Positions 47,071 to 56,880 of a DNA stretch of 64,000 nucleotides are shown piece by piece (within the stretch, counting starts at the first letter, position 1; the number at the start of each line of letters is the position of its first letter). The notes below the pieces were generated by a model that ran no database searches, was not told the DNA's origin, and saw only the letters and a list, made by a program, of their open reading frames with translations. This stretch comes from Sporosarcina ureae. GTDB taxonomy: Bacteria > Bacillota > Bacilli > Bacillales_A > Planococcaceae. Position numbers and translations under genes: made by a program. The DNA is taken from assembly GCF_002082015.1 (NCBI RefSeq), contig NZ_CP015109.1, forward strand, positions 1,743,501 to 1,807,500, given 5' to 3'.

Positions 47071-48338
47071 GCTACCACCCCGCGTTCATTCGGATAGTGT
47101 TTATAGACATCTTCTTGCATAATCTTTTTGAGGATTTGCACCGTTTGCCAGACATCTTCAAATGAATTATACAATGCAACAGGCGCTAACCGAATTCCAT
47201 CAGGTGCACGGAAGTCTGGAATAACACCTTGCGCTTTCAATGCTTGACATATTCTAGCGGCTTCGTTGTGCTGCAGTAATACGTGTCCTCCACGCGAATC
47301 GTCTAGTGGATTCCCAATACCGAACGAATACTCGCCTAGTTCAGCCTCTATACAACTCAACATAAAGCTCGTCAGATTCAATGACTTCTCACGGATTCCC
47401 TCCATTCCAAGCTCCTCGAACATTTCGAGTGAACCGAGTAGCGGAGCCAGGCTCAATATATGCGGCGTGCCGATTTGGTATGCACCCGCATCGGTTGCAG
47501 GTGTCATCGTATGATTCATATCAAATTGCTTGGACTTATCGGAGCCGAACCATCCTGCAAGACCTGCTTCTTTACTGAAATGTCGTTCATTGACGAATAA
47601 ACCACCAACCGATCCAGGTCCGCCATTCAAGTGTTTATATGTACACCAAAAAGCAAAATCTACATCCCATTCATGAAGGGCATGTGTCACGGATCCAACC
47701 GAATGCGATAAATCGAAGCCAATTATAATATCTCTTTCCCTCGCCGCTTGCGTAATCGTTTTCATTTCTAGCACCTGACCACTACGGTATAAAACGGACG
47801 GCAATACAATCAACGCCACTTCATCCGTCATTGCCTCTATGATTCGATTTTCATCCAGCGTAAGTCCATCGTCACTTTTCACACGAATCAGATGCTCTTC
47901 AGGATCAAGTCCTCGGACACGAATTTGACTTTGCAATGCATAAATATCCGATGGGAAATTCAATTCATCCGCTAGTATTTTCGTTCGTTTCCCCGAGGGT
48001 CGATAAAATGTGGAGATCATTTGATGCAGATTCGTCGTAGTAGAACCTGTCGCGATCACTTCAGACTTCTTACCGCCAACTAGTGGTGCCATTCTTCCCC
48101 CTATTTGTTCTGCCATGTAATACCATGGATGCATACCTTCCGTCCAACCATCAATTGCAAGAGTTTTCCATGTGTCTAGCAGTTCAAACAACTTCTTTTC
48201 TGCACGCTTTGATAATAGTCCAAGTGAATTCCCATCCATATAGATTTTCTCCTGCGGTAAATAAAATTCCTCCCTGTAAGGCGCAAGTGCGTCTTGCTGA
48301 TCTAGTACTTTTGCATACTCAAGTGTATTGGAGCTCAT
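47067..48338 (-). CDS. kynU: Kynureninase KynU
   Basis: This PLP enzyme splits kynurenine into anthranilate and alanine. The protein is 423 aa. The PLP lysine lies in [19 protein letters not shown] and the Asp that contacts the ring N is in [10 protein letters not shown] use the ATG at 48338, since the ATG at 48344 lies only 2 bp from AAAGGAG. Anthranilate produced here can re-enter trpD, or be used otherwise. Confidence 0.95.
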   Translation of the reverse strand: MSSNTLEYAKVLDQQDALAPYREEFYLPQEKIYMDGNSLGLLSKRAEKKLFELLDTWKTLAIDGWTEGMHPWYYMAEQIGGRMAPLVGGKKSEVIATGSTTTNLHQMISTFYRPSGKRTKILADELNFPSDIYALQSQIRVRGLDPEEHLIRVKSDDGLTLDENRIIEAMTDEVALIVLPSVLYRSGQVLEMKTITQAARERDIIIGFDLSHSVGSVTHALHEWDVDFAFWCTYKHLNGGPGSVGGLFVNERHFSKEAGLAGWFGSDKSKQFDMNHTMTPATDAGAYQIGTPHILSLAPLLGSLEMFEELGMEGIREKSLNLTSFMLSCIEAELGEYSFGIGNPLDDSRGGHVLLQHNEAARICQALKAQGVIPDFRAPDGIRLAPVALYNSFEDVWQTVQILKKIMQEDVYKHYPNERGVVA

Positions 48339-48458
48339 ATACATTCTCCTTTCTATCTATACATAAATAATACCATATTGGCATTCAATGTCTTCTAAAC
48401 GACGGTATGCTCCTTCTGAACTTCTATGCTAGACTTTATAAAAAAGGAGGTTTAGCCT

Positions 48459-48773
48459 ATGGAAAAGTTTACAGAACAAGCTGTCGCAATCATTCAAGCA
48501 ATTCCGCCAGGTCGTGTGATGACCTATGGGCAAGTAGCCGCAGAAGCAGGTAACCCTCGCGGTGCCAGACAAATTTCACGCATTTTACATTCGATGAGCG
48601 CTAAATATGAGTTACCTTGGCATCGCATCATTAATGCACAAGGTGGAATCTCCACTCCCGAAAACGCAGAAGGCAAAGGCGAGACACAACGCGAGCGATT
48701 GCTTGCAGAAGGTGTCCAATTCAATGCAAACGGTCGCGTCTCACTCGATACGTATCGCTGGCATCCAGACTAA
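48459..48773 (+). CDS. Alkyltransferase-like (ATL) DNA-binding protein
   Basis: A 104-aa protein with the DNA-binding half of O6-alkylguanine transferase. The active-site PCHR reads PWHR (residues 53-56), so the methyl-acceptor Cys is Trp, the hallmark of ATL proteins. The helix-turn-helix is GQVAAEAGNPRGARQISRIL. ATLs bind O6-alkylguanine and hand it to nucleotide-excision repair. Single gene after AAAGGAGG. Confidence 0.92.
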   Translation: MEKFTEQAVAIIQAIPPGRVMTYGQVAAEAGNPRGARQISRILHSMSAKYELPWHRIINAQGGISTPENAEGKGETQRERLLAEGVQFNANGRVSLDTYRWHPD

Positions 48774-48800
48774 ATGGAAGGATGTCGGAGGGGTATGGAG

Positions 48801-49368
48801 ATTGAGCGGTTAAGATGTTGGTATGAGCTGATTGAATGAGTTGATTGAGCGCTCGCGGGGAGGGATAGAGCGATTGCTGGGTCGCATTGAGCGGTTAGGG
48901 CGTCGCTATGAGCGCTTGAACAAGCCGATTGAGCGCTCGCGAGGAGGGATAGAGCGATAGCTGGGTCGCATTGAGCGGTTAGGGCGTCGCTATGAGCGCT
49001 TGAACAAGCCGATTGAGCGCTCGCGGGGAGGGATAGAGCGATTGCTGGGATGCATTGAGCGGTTAGGGCGTCACATTGAGCGCTCGAACAAGCCGATTGA
49101 GCGCTCGCGAGGAGGGATAGAGCGATTGTTGGGATGCATTGAGCGGTTAGGACCTCGCTATGAGCGCTCGAACTAGCCAATAGAGCGCTCACGGGGAGGG
49201 ATAGAGCGATTGCTGGGATGCATTGAGCGGTTAGGGCGTCACATTGAGCGCTCGAACTAGCCAATAGAGCGCTCGCGAGGAGAAATAGAGCGATTGATCG
49301 ACCGCATTGAGCGGTTAGGAATGAACTATGATCACTTACACAAATTAATGAGCGCTTACGCTAACTAA
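48801..49368. repeat. Higher-order tandem repeat: 84-bp units of four 21-bp monomers
   Basis: Six 84-85-bp units start at 48801, 48886, 48970, 49054, 49138 and 49222, with a decaying seventh from 49306. Each unit holds four 21-bp monomers that begin with variants of ATTGAGCG, TATGAGCG, ATTGAGCG and ATAGAGCG. Units are about 85-95% alike by eye and more GC-rich than neighbouring spacers. Because 21 and 84 are multiples of three, long frames with heptad-like repeats appear on the minus strand, but with a TTG and no ribosome site. There are no unique spacers between units, so it is not CRISPR. Confidence 0.85.
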
Positions 49369-49389
49369 TTTCCACTTATATCAACATAG

Positions 49390-49424
49390 AAAAACGCTTG
49401 GCATCTGATATGCCAAGCGTTTTC
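49390..49424. terminator. Terminator after tcyC
   Basis: AAAACGCTTGGCAT and ATGCCAAGCGTTTT form a 14-bp perfect stem. It may act on both strands. Confidence 0.9.
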
Positions 49425-49429
49425 GCTAT

Positions 49430-50167
49430 CTATACTTGTAATAAACTCAAAAACTTCTTCGTCCGCTCATGCTTTGGATGGTTGAAGATCTCAGCCGGTG
49501 CACCACGTTCTACAATGACACCGTCATCGATAAAGATTACTTCATCGGCGACTTCCTTAGCAAACCTCATTTCATGCGTTACGACAGCCATCGTCATCCC
49601 TTCATGTGCTAGATCCTTCATAACACGAAGTACTTCACCGACAAGCTCAGGGTCAAGAGCGGATGTCGGCTCATCGAACAACATGACTTTCGGGTCCATC
49701 GCAAGTGCTCGCGCAATCGCGACACGTTGTTGCTGACCACCTGAAAGTTGGAAGGGGTGCTTGTCCTTATGATCAGCCAGTCCTACTTTATCTAGTAGCA
49801 GTTCTGCCTTTTTCACTGCTTCCTTATGTGACAGTCCTTTGACCGTAGTGAGTCCTTCTGTCACATTGTCTGTCGTTGTCAGGTGCGGGAACAAGTTATA
49901 GCTCTGAAATACCATTCCTGTCAATCGACGAAATGCACTGATAGCTTTTTTCGAGACCGATGTATTAAAGTCTAGCGTCTGCTCATCTATAGACAGCACA
50001 CCGCCATTCGGTGTTTCGAGTACATTTAGGCAACGTAGCAGCGTAGATTTACCAGAACCTGATGGACCGATGATCACGACCACTTTTCCCTGCTCGATTT
50101 CTAAGTCTACATTTTTTATCACTTCTTGCGATCCAAAAGACTTTTTCAGTCCTTGTATAGAAATCAT
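49430..50167 (-). CDS. tcyC: Amino acid (cystine) ABC transporter ATPase, TcyC-like
   Basis: A 245-aa polar amino acid ATPase. Walker [10 protein letters not shown], signature LSGGQQQR, Walker [14 protein letters not shown]-loop VTHEMRFA. It closes a three-gene operon with the permease and binding protein. Sizes and order match B. subtilis TcyABC. Confidence 0.88.
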   Translation of the reverse strand: MISIQGLKKSFGSQEVIKNVDLEIEQGKVVVIIGPSGSGKSTLLRCLNVLETPNGGVLSIDEQTLDFNTSVSKKAISAFRRLTGMVFQSYNLFPHLTTTDNVTEGLTTVKGLSHKEAVKKAELLLDKVGLADHKDKHPFQLSGGQQQRVAIARALAMDPKVMLFDEPTSALDPELVGEVLRVMKDLAHEGMTMAVVTHEMRFAKEVADEVIFIDDGVIVERGAPAEIFNHPKHERTKKFLSLLQV

Positions 50168-50880
50168 GATAACCCTCCTGACTTACCGACTACGCGATCC
50201 AGGCGTTTTTCAATTCTACCTTGGAAGATCGATAAGATGAAACAAATCACCCAATACACTAGAGCGGCCATTATATAGACGAATAAAAACTCATAGTTCA
50301 TAGAGGCAATTTCTTGCGCTCGCCTAAATGTCTCTGCTACCAAAATTGTCGCAGCAAGGGACGTATCTTTCACTAGTCCAATAAAGGAATTCGAGAGCGG
50401 CGGTACGGAAACCCTAGCAGCTTGCGGCAGAACAATCTTCCGCAATGCCTGCGAGTAATTCATGCCAATAGAATATGCCGCTTCCCACTGTCCTTTAGGA
50501 ATGGAGAGAATAGCTGCACGAATAATTTCCGAAGCATACGCACCGACATTCAAGGAAAATCCTATGATGGCTGACGGGAACGGATCAATCGTGACACCAA
50601 TGGTCGGCAACCCATAGAATATAATAAATAATTGTACAAGCAAAGGCGTTCCACGAATGATCGATACATACACCCGTGCAATTGCTCGCAAGATTTTACT
50701 AGATGAAATTCTCGCTAATGCAGTAAAGATTGCAATGATCAATCCAATACTAAATGCAATGATTGCTAAGGGGATCGTATACTTGATAGCCCCTTCAATC
50801 AATGGCCCGATGGATGTTGATGCGATTTCTTGGAATCTTTGTATCCGTTCGGGACTTAATGCGACCATATTAAGATACAT
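50164..50880 (-). CDS. tcyB: Cystine ABC transporter permease, TcyB-like
   Basis: A 238-aa HisM-type permease with five membrane segments. The EAA loop reads [29 protein letters not shown]. It overlaps the binding-protein gene by 11 bp and tcyC by 4 bp, so translation is coupled. Confidence 0.88.
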   Translation of the reverse strand: MYLNMVALSPERIQRFQEIASTSIGPLIEGAIKYTIPLAIIAFSIGLIIAIFTALARISSSKILRAIARVYVSIIRGTPLLVQLFIIFYGLPTIGVTIDPFPSAIIGFSLNVGAYASEIIRAAILSIPKGQWEAAYSIGMNYSQALRKIVLPQAARVSVPPLSNSFIGLVKDTSLAATILVAETFRRAQEIASMNYEFLFVYIMAALVYWVICFILSIFQGRIEKRLDRVVGKSGGLS

Positions 50881-51691
50881 CTTCGCCGAACCATTTTTCG
50901 GAGATCTTCTTCAATGTACCATCTTCACGCATCGCATCTAACGCTTTGTTTACTTCTTCTATTAAGTCTTCATTGCCTTGTCTGAATAAAAAGGCACTCT
51001 CCGATTGATTGTCTTCAGAGATTTCTTCTTCTTCAACTACTTTAATAGGTGCATCAGGTTTTTGCTTCAAGTAATCAAGTGCGGAAAGTTTATCATTATA
51101 CGTACCATCTACTCGTTTTGAAATGACTAAATCGACGCCTTGGTTAAATCCGTCGATTTTTATAATTTCTGCACCATTCGCCTTCGCTAGTTCCCCATAG
51201 TTACTTGTCAAAGTCTGCGCAGCTTTCTTTCCTTCCATTTCATCAAATGCAATATCCGCATCTTCACGAACAACCAAGACAGAGTTCGAATGCGTATACG
51301 CCTGAGAGAACTCATACTTTGCTTTACGTTCTTCGTTAATACCGACCTGATTGGCAATCATGTCAAATCGTTTCGCATCTAACCCTGCGAAAACAGCATC
51401 CCACTGTGTTTCAAAAAACTTTGCTTCCACACCCAAACGTTTGGCAACTTCCTGAGTAACTTCCACATCATAGCCTGTCAGCTTCCCCGATTCATCATGA
51501 AATGAAAATGGTGCGTATGTTCCTTCTGTTCCTACATTGAGCACACCATTTGCGAGTACTTCTTCTAGCAGACTGTCTTGCTCTGCTGGTTTTTCAGCGG
51601 AGTCGTTGGGCTTACTTTCTTCTTTACCACCACAGGCAGCTAAAACAACGGCCAATAATACGATCATAAATGGTGTAAGTACTTTCTTCAT
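50870..51691 (-). CDS. tcyA: Cystine-binding lipoprotein, TcyA-like
   Basis: A 273-aa extracellular solute-binding lipoprotein. The lipobox is LLAVVLAAC (Cys20). The mature SBP domain starts with [29 protein letters not shown] and ends [18 protein letters not shown], close to B. subtilis TcyA. Cystine as ligand is inferred from this resemblance. The promoter and an inverted repeat lie upstream. Confidence 0.88.
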   Translation of the reverse strand: MKKVLTPFMIVLLAVVLAACGGKEESKPNDSAEKPAEQDSLLEEVLANGVLNVGTEGTYAPFSFHDESGKLTGYDVEVTQEVAKRLGVEAKFFETQWDAVFAGLDAKRFDMIANQVGINEERKAKYEFSQAYTHSNSVLVVREDADIAFDEMEGKKAAQTLTSNYGELAKANGAEIIKIDGFNQGVDLVISKRVDGTYNDKLSALDYLKQKPDAPIKVVEEEEISEDNQSESAFLFRQGNEDLIEEVNKALDAMREDGTLKKISEKWFGEDVS

Positions 51692-51706
51692 CTATAAAAC
51701 CCCACT

Positions 51707-51761
51707 ATTCTTATAAGTATTTGTTGTTAAGAATCATAAAAGATTGAGTAGACTCTGTCAA
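51707..51761 (-). promoter_or_regulatory. Promoter and candidate operator of tcyABC
   Basis: On the minus strand TTGACA (51761-51756), 17-bp spacer, TATGAT (51738-51733). A 7-bp perfect inverted repeat ATTCTTA-N14-TAAGAAT (51707-51734) overlaps the -10 box and the start point. A repressor such as CymR might bind, but I cannot match its site. Confidence 0.7.
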
Positions 51762-51926
51762 CATGTAAAGCTTGCATTATGCGTTATTACACTATACAGA
51801 ATTCCTTGATGAAACTAAATATTTCTGACTTGAAATAGTAAAATAATAATATGACGCTTAACACGTTTTGATTCCCTAAAGAAAGGGCATACATTCGCTA
51901 TACTATAAATTTAGGGGTTGGATCGT

Positions 51927-53429
51927 ATGGATCAAGGATCTGAGAATGCACGAAGGAAATTAAATAAAACATTAAAGCCATCATGGGTATTTGCAATCGC
52001 ACTCGGCTCATCTGTTGGTTGGGGAGCGTTCATCTTACCGGGTGATTGGATTCAATCTTCTGGACCACTAGGCGCAATCATTGGATTAGGAATTGGTGCA
52101 CTCGTGATGATGATCATCGCCTCCAGTTATGGTGTAATGATTAAGAAGTTTCCGGTTTCCGGGGGCGGATTTACATATGCTTTTGTAGCAGCGGGAAAGA
52201 TATGGGCATTCATTTGCGGTTGGTTTTTGTCACTTGGGTACATATCGATCGTCGCATTAAATGCTTCTGCACTCACTTTATTACTGAAATTTTTAGCACC
52301 AGGATTCATGAAGCAAGGGTTTCTCTATAGCGTCGCAGGGTGGGACGTATACATACCTGAGATCATCGTGGCCAGTTTGCTGATTTTAGCATTCGCATTT
52401 ATTAATACGACAGGAACAAGTATTTCAGGTCAAATTCAATTTTATTTCAGCGTCTTGCTTGTTGCCGGCGTCATAGTACTCGGTATCTTCACATTCACCG
52501 GGGCAGAACAACCACTTGCGAATTTGCAACCATTGTTTAAAGGGAATCAGTCAATTATTACTTCTATACTTGTAGTATTGGCAATTGCACCATGGGCATA
52601 CGTCGGATTCGATAATGTGCCACAAGCTGCGGAAGAATTCAATTTTTCTCCTCGTAAAGCCACTATGCTAATTGTAGCTTCTCTCTTTACATCTTTCATA
52701 ATCTATGCAATCATGATTGGCTTAACTAGTTGGTCATACCCAGCATCTGCTAACATCGGAAGTGGCGATTTATGGGTAACAGGTGATGTGGTTCGATCCG
52801 CATTAGGAATTGGTGGATTAGGCGTTATGGCAGTGGCGATTGTCATGGGAATCTTCACCGGGTTGAATGGATTTTTCATGTCCTCGAGTCGTTTATTATT
52901 CTCTATGGCGCGCGCACGTGCATTACCCAATTTCTTCCGCGAGATGACAACAAACCAAACACCGAAATGGGGAATCTGGTTTGTAGCGCTAATTACATTA
53001 CCTACGCCATGGTTCGGCCGCCAAGCATTGACTTGGATTGTTGATATGTCTTCAACAGGTGTCTCTGTAGCCTACTTCTTCACTTGTCTGGCTGCGTTTA
53101 AAGTATTGGCTTGGGGCAAAGAGGAAATCGGACGTGAAATTGCACCATTGAAAAAGCTTTTAGCATTATTGGGTATGATTGCAAGTGGCTCATTCTTGGC
53201 ATTACTACTTGTGCCAAATTCTCCAGCGGCACTTACAACACCTTCTTACTTATTACTACTCGCTTGGACGGTCGTTGGTGTAATCTTCTACGCGGTGATC
53301 CGCAAGCGTTACAATAGCCTAACACAAGAAGAAACCGAGTATTATGTGTTAGGCAAGTCCATCGAATCAGAAGTAACGGATACAGAAACTGATATAGATC
53401 TACCTATTCCAGAGGCTACTCGTTCGTAG
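51927..53429 (+). CDS. APC-family amino acid permease
   Basis: A 500-aa carrier with about 12 membrane segments and a short acidic C-terminal tail. TM1 shows the family's unwound GSSVGWGAFILPG motif, and a WAYVGFDNVPQAAEEFN block marks TM6. Substrate unknown. AGGGG lies 9 bp before the ATG at 51927; an in-frame TTG at 51918 is the alternative. It is divergent from tcyABC. Confidence 0.88.
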   Translation: MDQGSENARRKLNKTLKPSWVFAIALGSSVGWGAFILPGDWIQSSGPLGAIIGLGIGALVMMIIASSYGVMIKKFPVSGGGFTYAFVAAGKIWAFICGWFLSLGYISIVALNASALTLLLKFLAPGFMKQGFLYSVAGWDVYIPEIIVASLLILAFAFINTTGTSISGQIQFYFSVLLVAGVIVLGIFTFTGAEQPLANLQPLFKGNQSIITSILVVLAIAPWAYVGFDNVPQAAEEFNFSPRKATMLIVASLFTSFIIYAIMIGLTSWSYPASANIGSGDLWVTGDVVRSALGIGGLGVMAVAIVMGIFTGLNGFFMSSSRLLFSMARARALPNFFREMTTNQTPKWGIWFVALITLPTPWFGRQALTWIVDMSSTGVSVAYFFTCLAAFKVLAWGKEEIGREIAPLKKLLALLGMIASGSFLALLLVPNSPAALTTPSYLLLLAWTVVGVIFYAVIRKRYNSLTQEETEYYVLGKSIESEVTDTETDIDLPIPEATRS

Positions 53430-53440
53430 GTATACTAATT

Positions 53441-53486
53441 GAAAAGGACCACCACAAGTCTACACTTCTTGTGGCGGTCCTTTCTT
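53441..53486 (+). terminator. Terminator after the APC permease
   Basis: AAAGGACC-ACCACAAG and CTTGTGGC-GGTCCTTT form a 16-bp stem with T-run. Confidence 0.88.
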
Positions 53487-53638
53487 AATACTTAGTAAAT
53501 GATTACAAATCGTTAACTTCGACTTAACAAACGAGTCGATTGCAAGCGAATGTAGCCACTCAGGGAAATGATCATGGGCATACCTGAACATGCATCTATC
53601 GCCAACTTTTCCTTACTTACACCTTCCCATCTACATGC

Positions 53639-53671
53639 AAAAGCAGAGACCATAACGGCCTCTGCTTTTAT
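53639..53671 (-). terminator. Terminator after the DASS gene
   Basis: AAAAGCAGAG (53639-53648) pairs with CTCTGCTTTT (53660-53669). The spacer 53487-53638 shows nothing I can assign. Confidence 0.85.
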
Positions 53672-53682
53672 TACGTCTAGTC

Positions 53683-55179
53683 TTATAAAAGACCAATCCA
53701 CTGCCAGTAAGTTGCACTAAATAATAAGATTAACAAGTAACCAAGAATCGTGAGTGGGACACCTGTCTTCAAGAAGTCTTTCACTGAAAACGCACCGGTT
53801 CCATATGCTAGCATGTTCTGCGGAGCACTGACTGGCAGTAAGAAACCGAAACTGATGACGAACTGCTGAATCAAGACGAATCCGACTTCATTGACATCAA
53901 GTGAAATCGTCGTTGCTAACGCAATAAAAATCGGAATCAGTGCAGATGACAAACTCGTTGCACTTGCAAATCCAAGGTGAATTAAAATATTAAACAGTGA
54001 CAGTAAGGCAATAGTTGCTAGCAACGGCATAGTATCCAAGCCCATTGCACCGAACACTTTATCAGACAGCCATTGTGCACCTGTTGTATCTAGTAGTAGT
54101 GTACCCATTGAGATACCTACCGCGAAGACGACGATCGTACCCCATGGAATCATTTGCTGAACGGTTTTCCAATCGAACACACCAATTTTCGGCGTTAGTA
54201 AAATCGCAATAGCGACAATGGTGACAGTTGTTGTATCAAATGGGTGTAGTTTTTCTTCTGTTGCCCATAAGAAAAGTAAAGCAACTGCAACGACAATCAA
54301 ACGAAGTTCGGAAGCTTTGATTTTACCGAGTTCCTTTAATTGCCCTTGAATCAATTCTTTACCGCCTTCAACTACTTGTGTTTCAGGCTTGATAACCAAT
54401 TTCATGATGAAAAATAAAGCGATCGACATGAGAATGGACCATGGAGCTGCGTACAAGAACCAAGAACTCCACGCGACAGATACACCAAATTCCTTCTCAA
54501 TAAAGCCAAGTGCTACCATATTCTGTGCAGCACCTGTTTTAATACCAACATTCCAAATCGAGACGGATTGAACAGCTGTAATGACGAGCAAAGCCCCTAG
54601 TCGACTGTTTGTCGGCAATCCGAACGCGGCGACCATACCAAGCAAGATCGGTACGACCGCTCCGGCACGTGCTGTTGCACTCGGTACGAAGAATGCCAAG
54701 ACGATGGACACGATGATGGACCCAAAAATAATAGCACCGGTTTTGACGCCTACTTTCGACAGGATATAAAGCGCCAATCGTTTATGAAGGTTGGTCGTCT
54801 GCATGGCGGTTGCGAGGAACAATGCCGCTGCTACTAGTGCTACTGCAGGACTTGAGAATCCAACCAATGCCATTCTTAAGGCGTTTTTCGTTCCTAGCAG
54901 TTCTCCAGTATTTTCCATGTTTGGTGCAAGGCCGAGGAGTACTGCAGCTAAACCAAGAATCATCGCTGCGCTGACAGGATACGGTACGGCTTCAGTCACC
55001 CATAAGATTACCGCGAATGCTAAGATGGCCAGTGCTCTTTGGCCGACTACAGGTAGATCTGCAGGGTTGGGTAATAAAACGATAGTTATGAGTACAGCAA
55101 ATGCCAAGAGTATCCATAACCCCTTCAGATTACGCGTCTGCTTATCAGGCTGAGGAGCAACTTCTTGTGTTGTGGTCAC
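53683..55179 (-). CDS. DASS/SLC13-family anion:sodium symporter
   Basis: A 498-aa carrier with about 12 membrane segments. It belongs to the CitT/YflS-like branch, which moves C4-dicarboxylates, citrate or sulfate-like anions. Blocks seen are WVTEAVPYPVSAAMILG (N-terminal), the duplicated helix-loop helices around FFVPSATARAGAVVPI and LGFASATSLSSALIP, and LPVSAPQNMLAYGTG near the C-terminus. Exact substrate unknown. Single gene with its own terminator. Confidence 0.88.
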   Translation of the reverse strand: MTTTQEVAPQPDKQTRNLKGLWILLAFAVLITIVLLPNPADLPVVGQRALAILAFAVILWVTEAVPYPVSAAMILGLAAVLLGLAPNMENTGELLGTKNALRMALVGFSSPAVALVAAALFLATAMQTTNLHKRLALYILSKVGVKTGAIIFGSIIVSIVLAFFVPSATARAGAVVPILLGMVAAFGLPTNSRLGALLVITAVQSVSIWNVGIKTGAAQNMVALGFIEKEFGVSVAWSSWFLYAAPWSILMSIALFFIMKLVIKPETQVVEGGKELIQGQLKELGKIKASELRLIVVAVALLFLWATEEKLHPFDTTTVTIVAIAILLTPKIGVFDWKTVQQMIPWGTIVVFAVGISMGTLLLDTTGAQWLSDKVFGAMGLDTMPLLATIALLSLFNILIHLGFASATSLSSALIPIFIALATTISLDVNEVGFVLIQQFVISFGFLLPVSAPQNMLAYGTGAFSVKDFLKTGVPLTILGYLLILLFSATYWQWIGLL

Positions 55180-55311
55180 CAGTATTCATTCCTTTCTATA
55201 ATAGTCCCCTAAATAATTTACAATTAAATGTGTTCATGACGTGTGTTAAAATGTGATTTCAGAAACATATTCGGGCGTCGTTGCAACGCATTTTAATAGG
55301 GGGTGTTCAAT

Positions 55312-55386
55312 ATGACCCTCAGTGAGCCAATGAGTCCTTTCGGGCAAACGTATTCTTCTGATGCATCCAGAGAGCTTTATATATAA
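55312..55386 (+). CDS. Possible 24-aa small ORF
   Basis: ATG at 55312 follows AGGGGGTG with 5-6 bp spacing and reads MTLSEPMSPFGQTYSSD... to TAA at 55386. It lies between divergently facing ends (DASS start and P450 end). No family or strong promoter recognised; it could be a chance frame. Confidence 0.25.
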   Translation: MTLSEPMSPFGQTYSSDASRELYI

Positions 55387-55433
55387 GATGTTCTTGGAAG
55401 AAGTAGATCACTTCTTAGAAAGCCAAATGCTTG

Positions 55434-56693
55434 TCAGTCTTTTCGTTTCACATTCTTTAAAATGATTTTACTTTTTGGGATGCTTGGGATGTTGACAAGG
55501 CTGTAGCTCAAGTCTTGTTTAGGCACATCGAATGTCATACGATTCGCAAAGTAATCCAAACTCACTTTCATCACTTCGATTGTCAACCACTCTCCAGCAC
55601 AGCGGTGGTTAAGTATGAACTCTCCACCACCTTGTGGTATGAGATTGTATGGTGTAATCGGTTCATCCTCGAATCGCGTCGGATCAAATACTTCAGGATT
55701 ATTCCATAGGGATGGATCATGATTCGTCCCATAAAAATCGAGCATTGTCAGCGTCCCTTTTTTAAACGCATAGCCTTCCCATTTAAAGTCTTCCTTCACG
55801 CGTGCAGCGTTAAACGGGAAGAAAGGATAGAGTCTGCGTACTTCTTGAACGAAATCTTGCAAATCTTTTTCATCTCCTGAAGCCAATCTCTTTTGATGTT
55901 GCGGATGTTGAATGATCGCGTGTACTTCAAATGCAATATAAATAGAGATCGCCACAATTGGGCGAATGACGTTCAATACTTCTACAGCCGCTATTTTTTC
56001 ATCCAGTAACTTGTCCTGTTCGTCTCGATGGAAGGCAAAGACTTTCATAGCGGTGCCTTCAAAAGGAATCAAGTCACCTTTTCGAACCGACTTAATAAGA
56101 CCACCAATCCATGTCTCCAATTCCTGTCGTGCATTCTTCGCCTTCCACTGCTTATATCCAAGCGTCACTGGTGATTCAAAGAGCTGAACGATCGCTTCCT
56201 TTTTCTCTTGCACTTCTTGTTCTTTTAATGGGACGCCTGCCCACTGACAGGCTAAGCGAAGAAGTAATTCCTGTGATTCGCTATAAACATTCACTTCTTT
56301 TTGTTTTTCAAAGTCATTAAGCTTCCGCTCCCATCGATTTTTCAACATTTCTTTCAACTGATCGATCTTGTCTGCAGACATAAGCGACATGAAAGCTTCT
56401 TTACGATGGCGATGCGCTACCCCATCGAGTGATTGCACGCCACCTTCACCCGTTAACGTTTCTTGAAAGCGCTTCGGCATAGCTCCTTTTCGAATAAATT
56501 TCTCCGTATCATAAAAGAGCGTTGCAGCTTGTTCTCCAGATAGGCAAATGACTTTTTCTCCAAGTATGTGCGCTTCAAATATATTGGATTGTAACCCTCT
56601 TCTGCGATTATCCAAAAACTGATAACCTTCACGAATCATACTAGCCGTCTGATTTTTCCTTTCTAATTTTGGTATTGGTCTACTTTCCTGCAT
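55434..56693 (-). CDS. CYP152-family cytochrome P450 (fatty acid peroxygenase)
   Basis: A 419-aa P450 resembling CYP152 (P450-BS-beta/YbdT), which uses H2O2 to hydroxylate fatty acids at the alpha or beta carbon. The I-helix carries the CYP152 Arg-Pro pair (NVIRPIVAIS) that holds the substrate carboxylate in place of the usual acid-Thr pair. The haem Cys lies in GGGEFILNHRCAGEWLT; the usual Pro after Cys is Ala. The EVRRLYPF ExxR motif is intact. Single gene. Confidence 0.92.
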   Translation of the reverse strand: MQESRPIPKLERKNQTASMIREGYQFLDNRRRGLQSNIFEAHILGEKVICLSGEQAATLFYDTEKFIRKGAMPKRFQETLTGEGGVQSLDGVAHRHRKEAFMSLMSADKIDQLKEMLKNRWERKLNDFEKQKEVNVYSESQELLLRLACQWAGVPLKEQEVQEKKEAIVQLFESPVTLGYKQWKAKNARQELETWIGGLIKSVRKGDLIPFEGTAMKVFAFHRDEQDKLLDEKIAAVEVLNVIRPIVAISIYIAFEVHAIIQHPQHQKRLASGDEKDLQDFVQEVRRLYPFFPFNAARVKEDFKWEGYAFKKGTLTMLDFYGTNHDPSLWNNPEVFDPTRFEDEPITPYNLIPQGGGEFILNHRCAGEWLTIEVMKVSLDYFANRMTFDVPKQDLSYSLVNIPSIPKSKIILKNVKRKD

Positions 56694-56769
56694 GAGTCAT
56701 CACTTCCTTTTTGAATACTTTCTATTGCTTTACCCCGTTCAGCGTGCAAGTAATCGGTCCATTCCTCTA

Positions 56770-56797
56770 TTGACATATCTTTCTGAAGTGATAAAAT
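56770..56797 (+). promoter_or_regulatory. Candidate sigma-A promoter upstream of nhaC
   Basis: TTGACA (56770-56775), 16-bp spacer, TAAAAT (56792-56797). A second TATAAT lies at 56840-56845. Both would give a leader of about 110-155 nt. Confidence 0.55.
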
Positions 56798-56880
56798 TCA
56801 AAACGATAACTTTCTATACATGTAAAGAGCGATCTATTATATAATGAATCTATGTCTTCTATACTTCTATTCGCAACTAC

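Noticed and set aside
48770..49264. 164-codon minus-strand frame with Ala/Ser/Gln heptad-like repeats
   Set aside because: It is a by-product of the 21-bp repeat. It starts with TTG, has no ribosome site, and its composition mirrors the repeat.
48801..49368. CRISPR array
   Set aside because: Units are contiguous near-identical 84-mers with no unique spacers, and no cas genes lie nearby.
53513..53701. 62-codon minus-strand frame after the DASS gene
   Set aside because: It overlaps the end of the DASS gene and contains that gene's terminator, with no recognisable domain.
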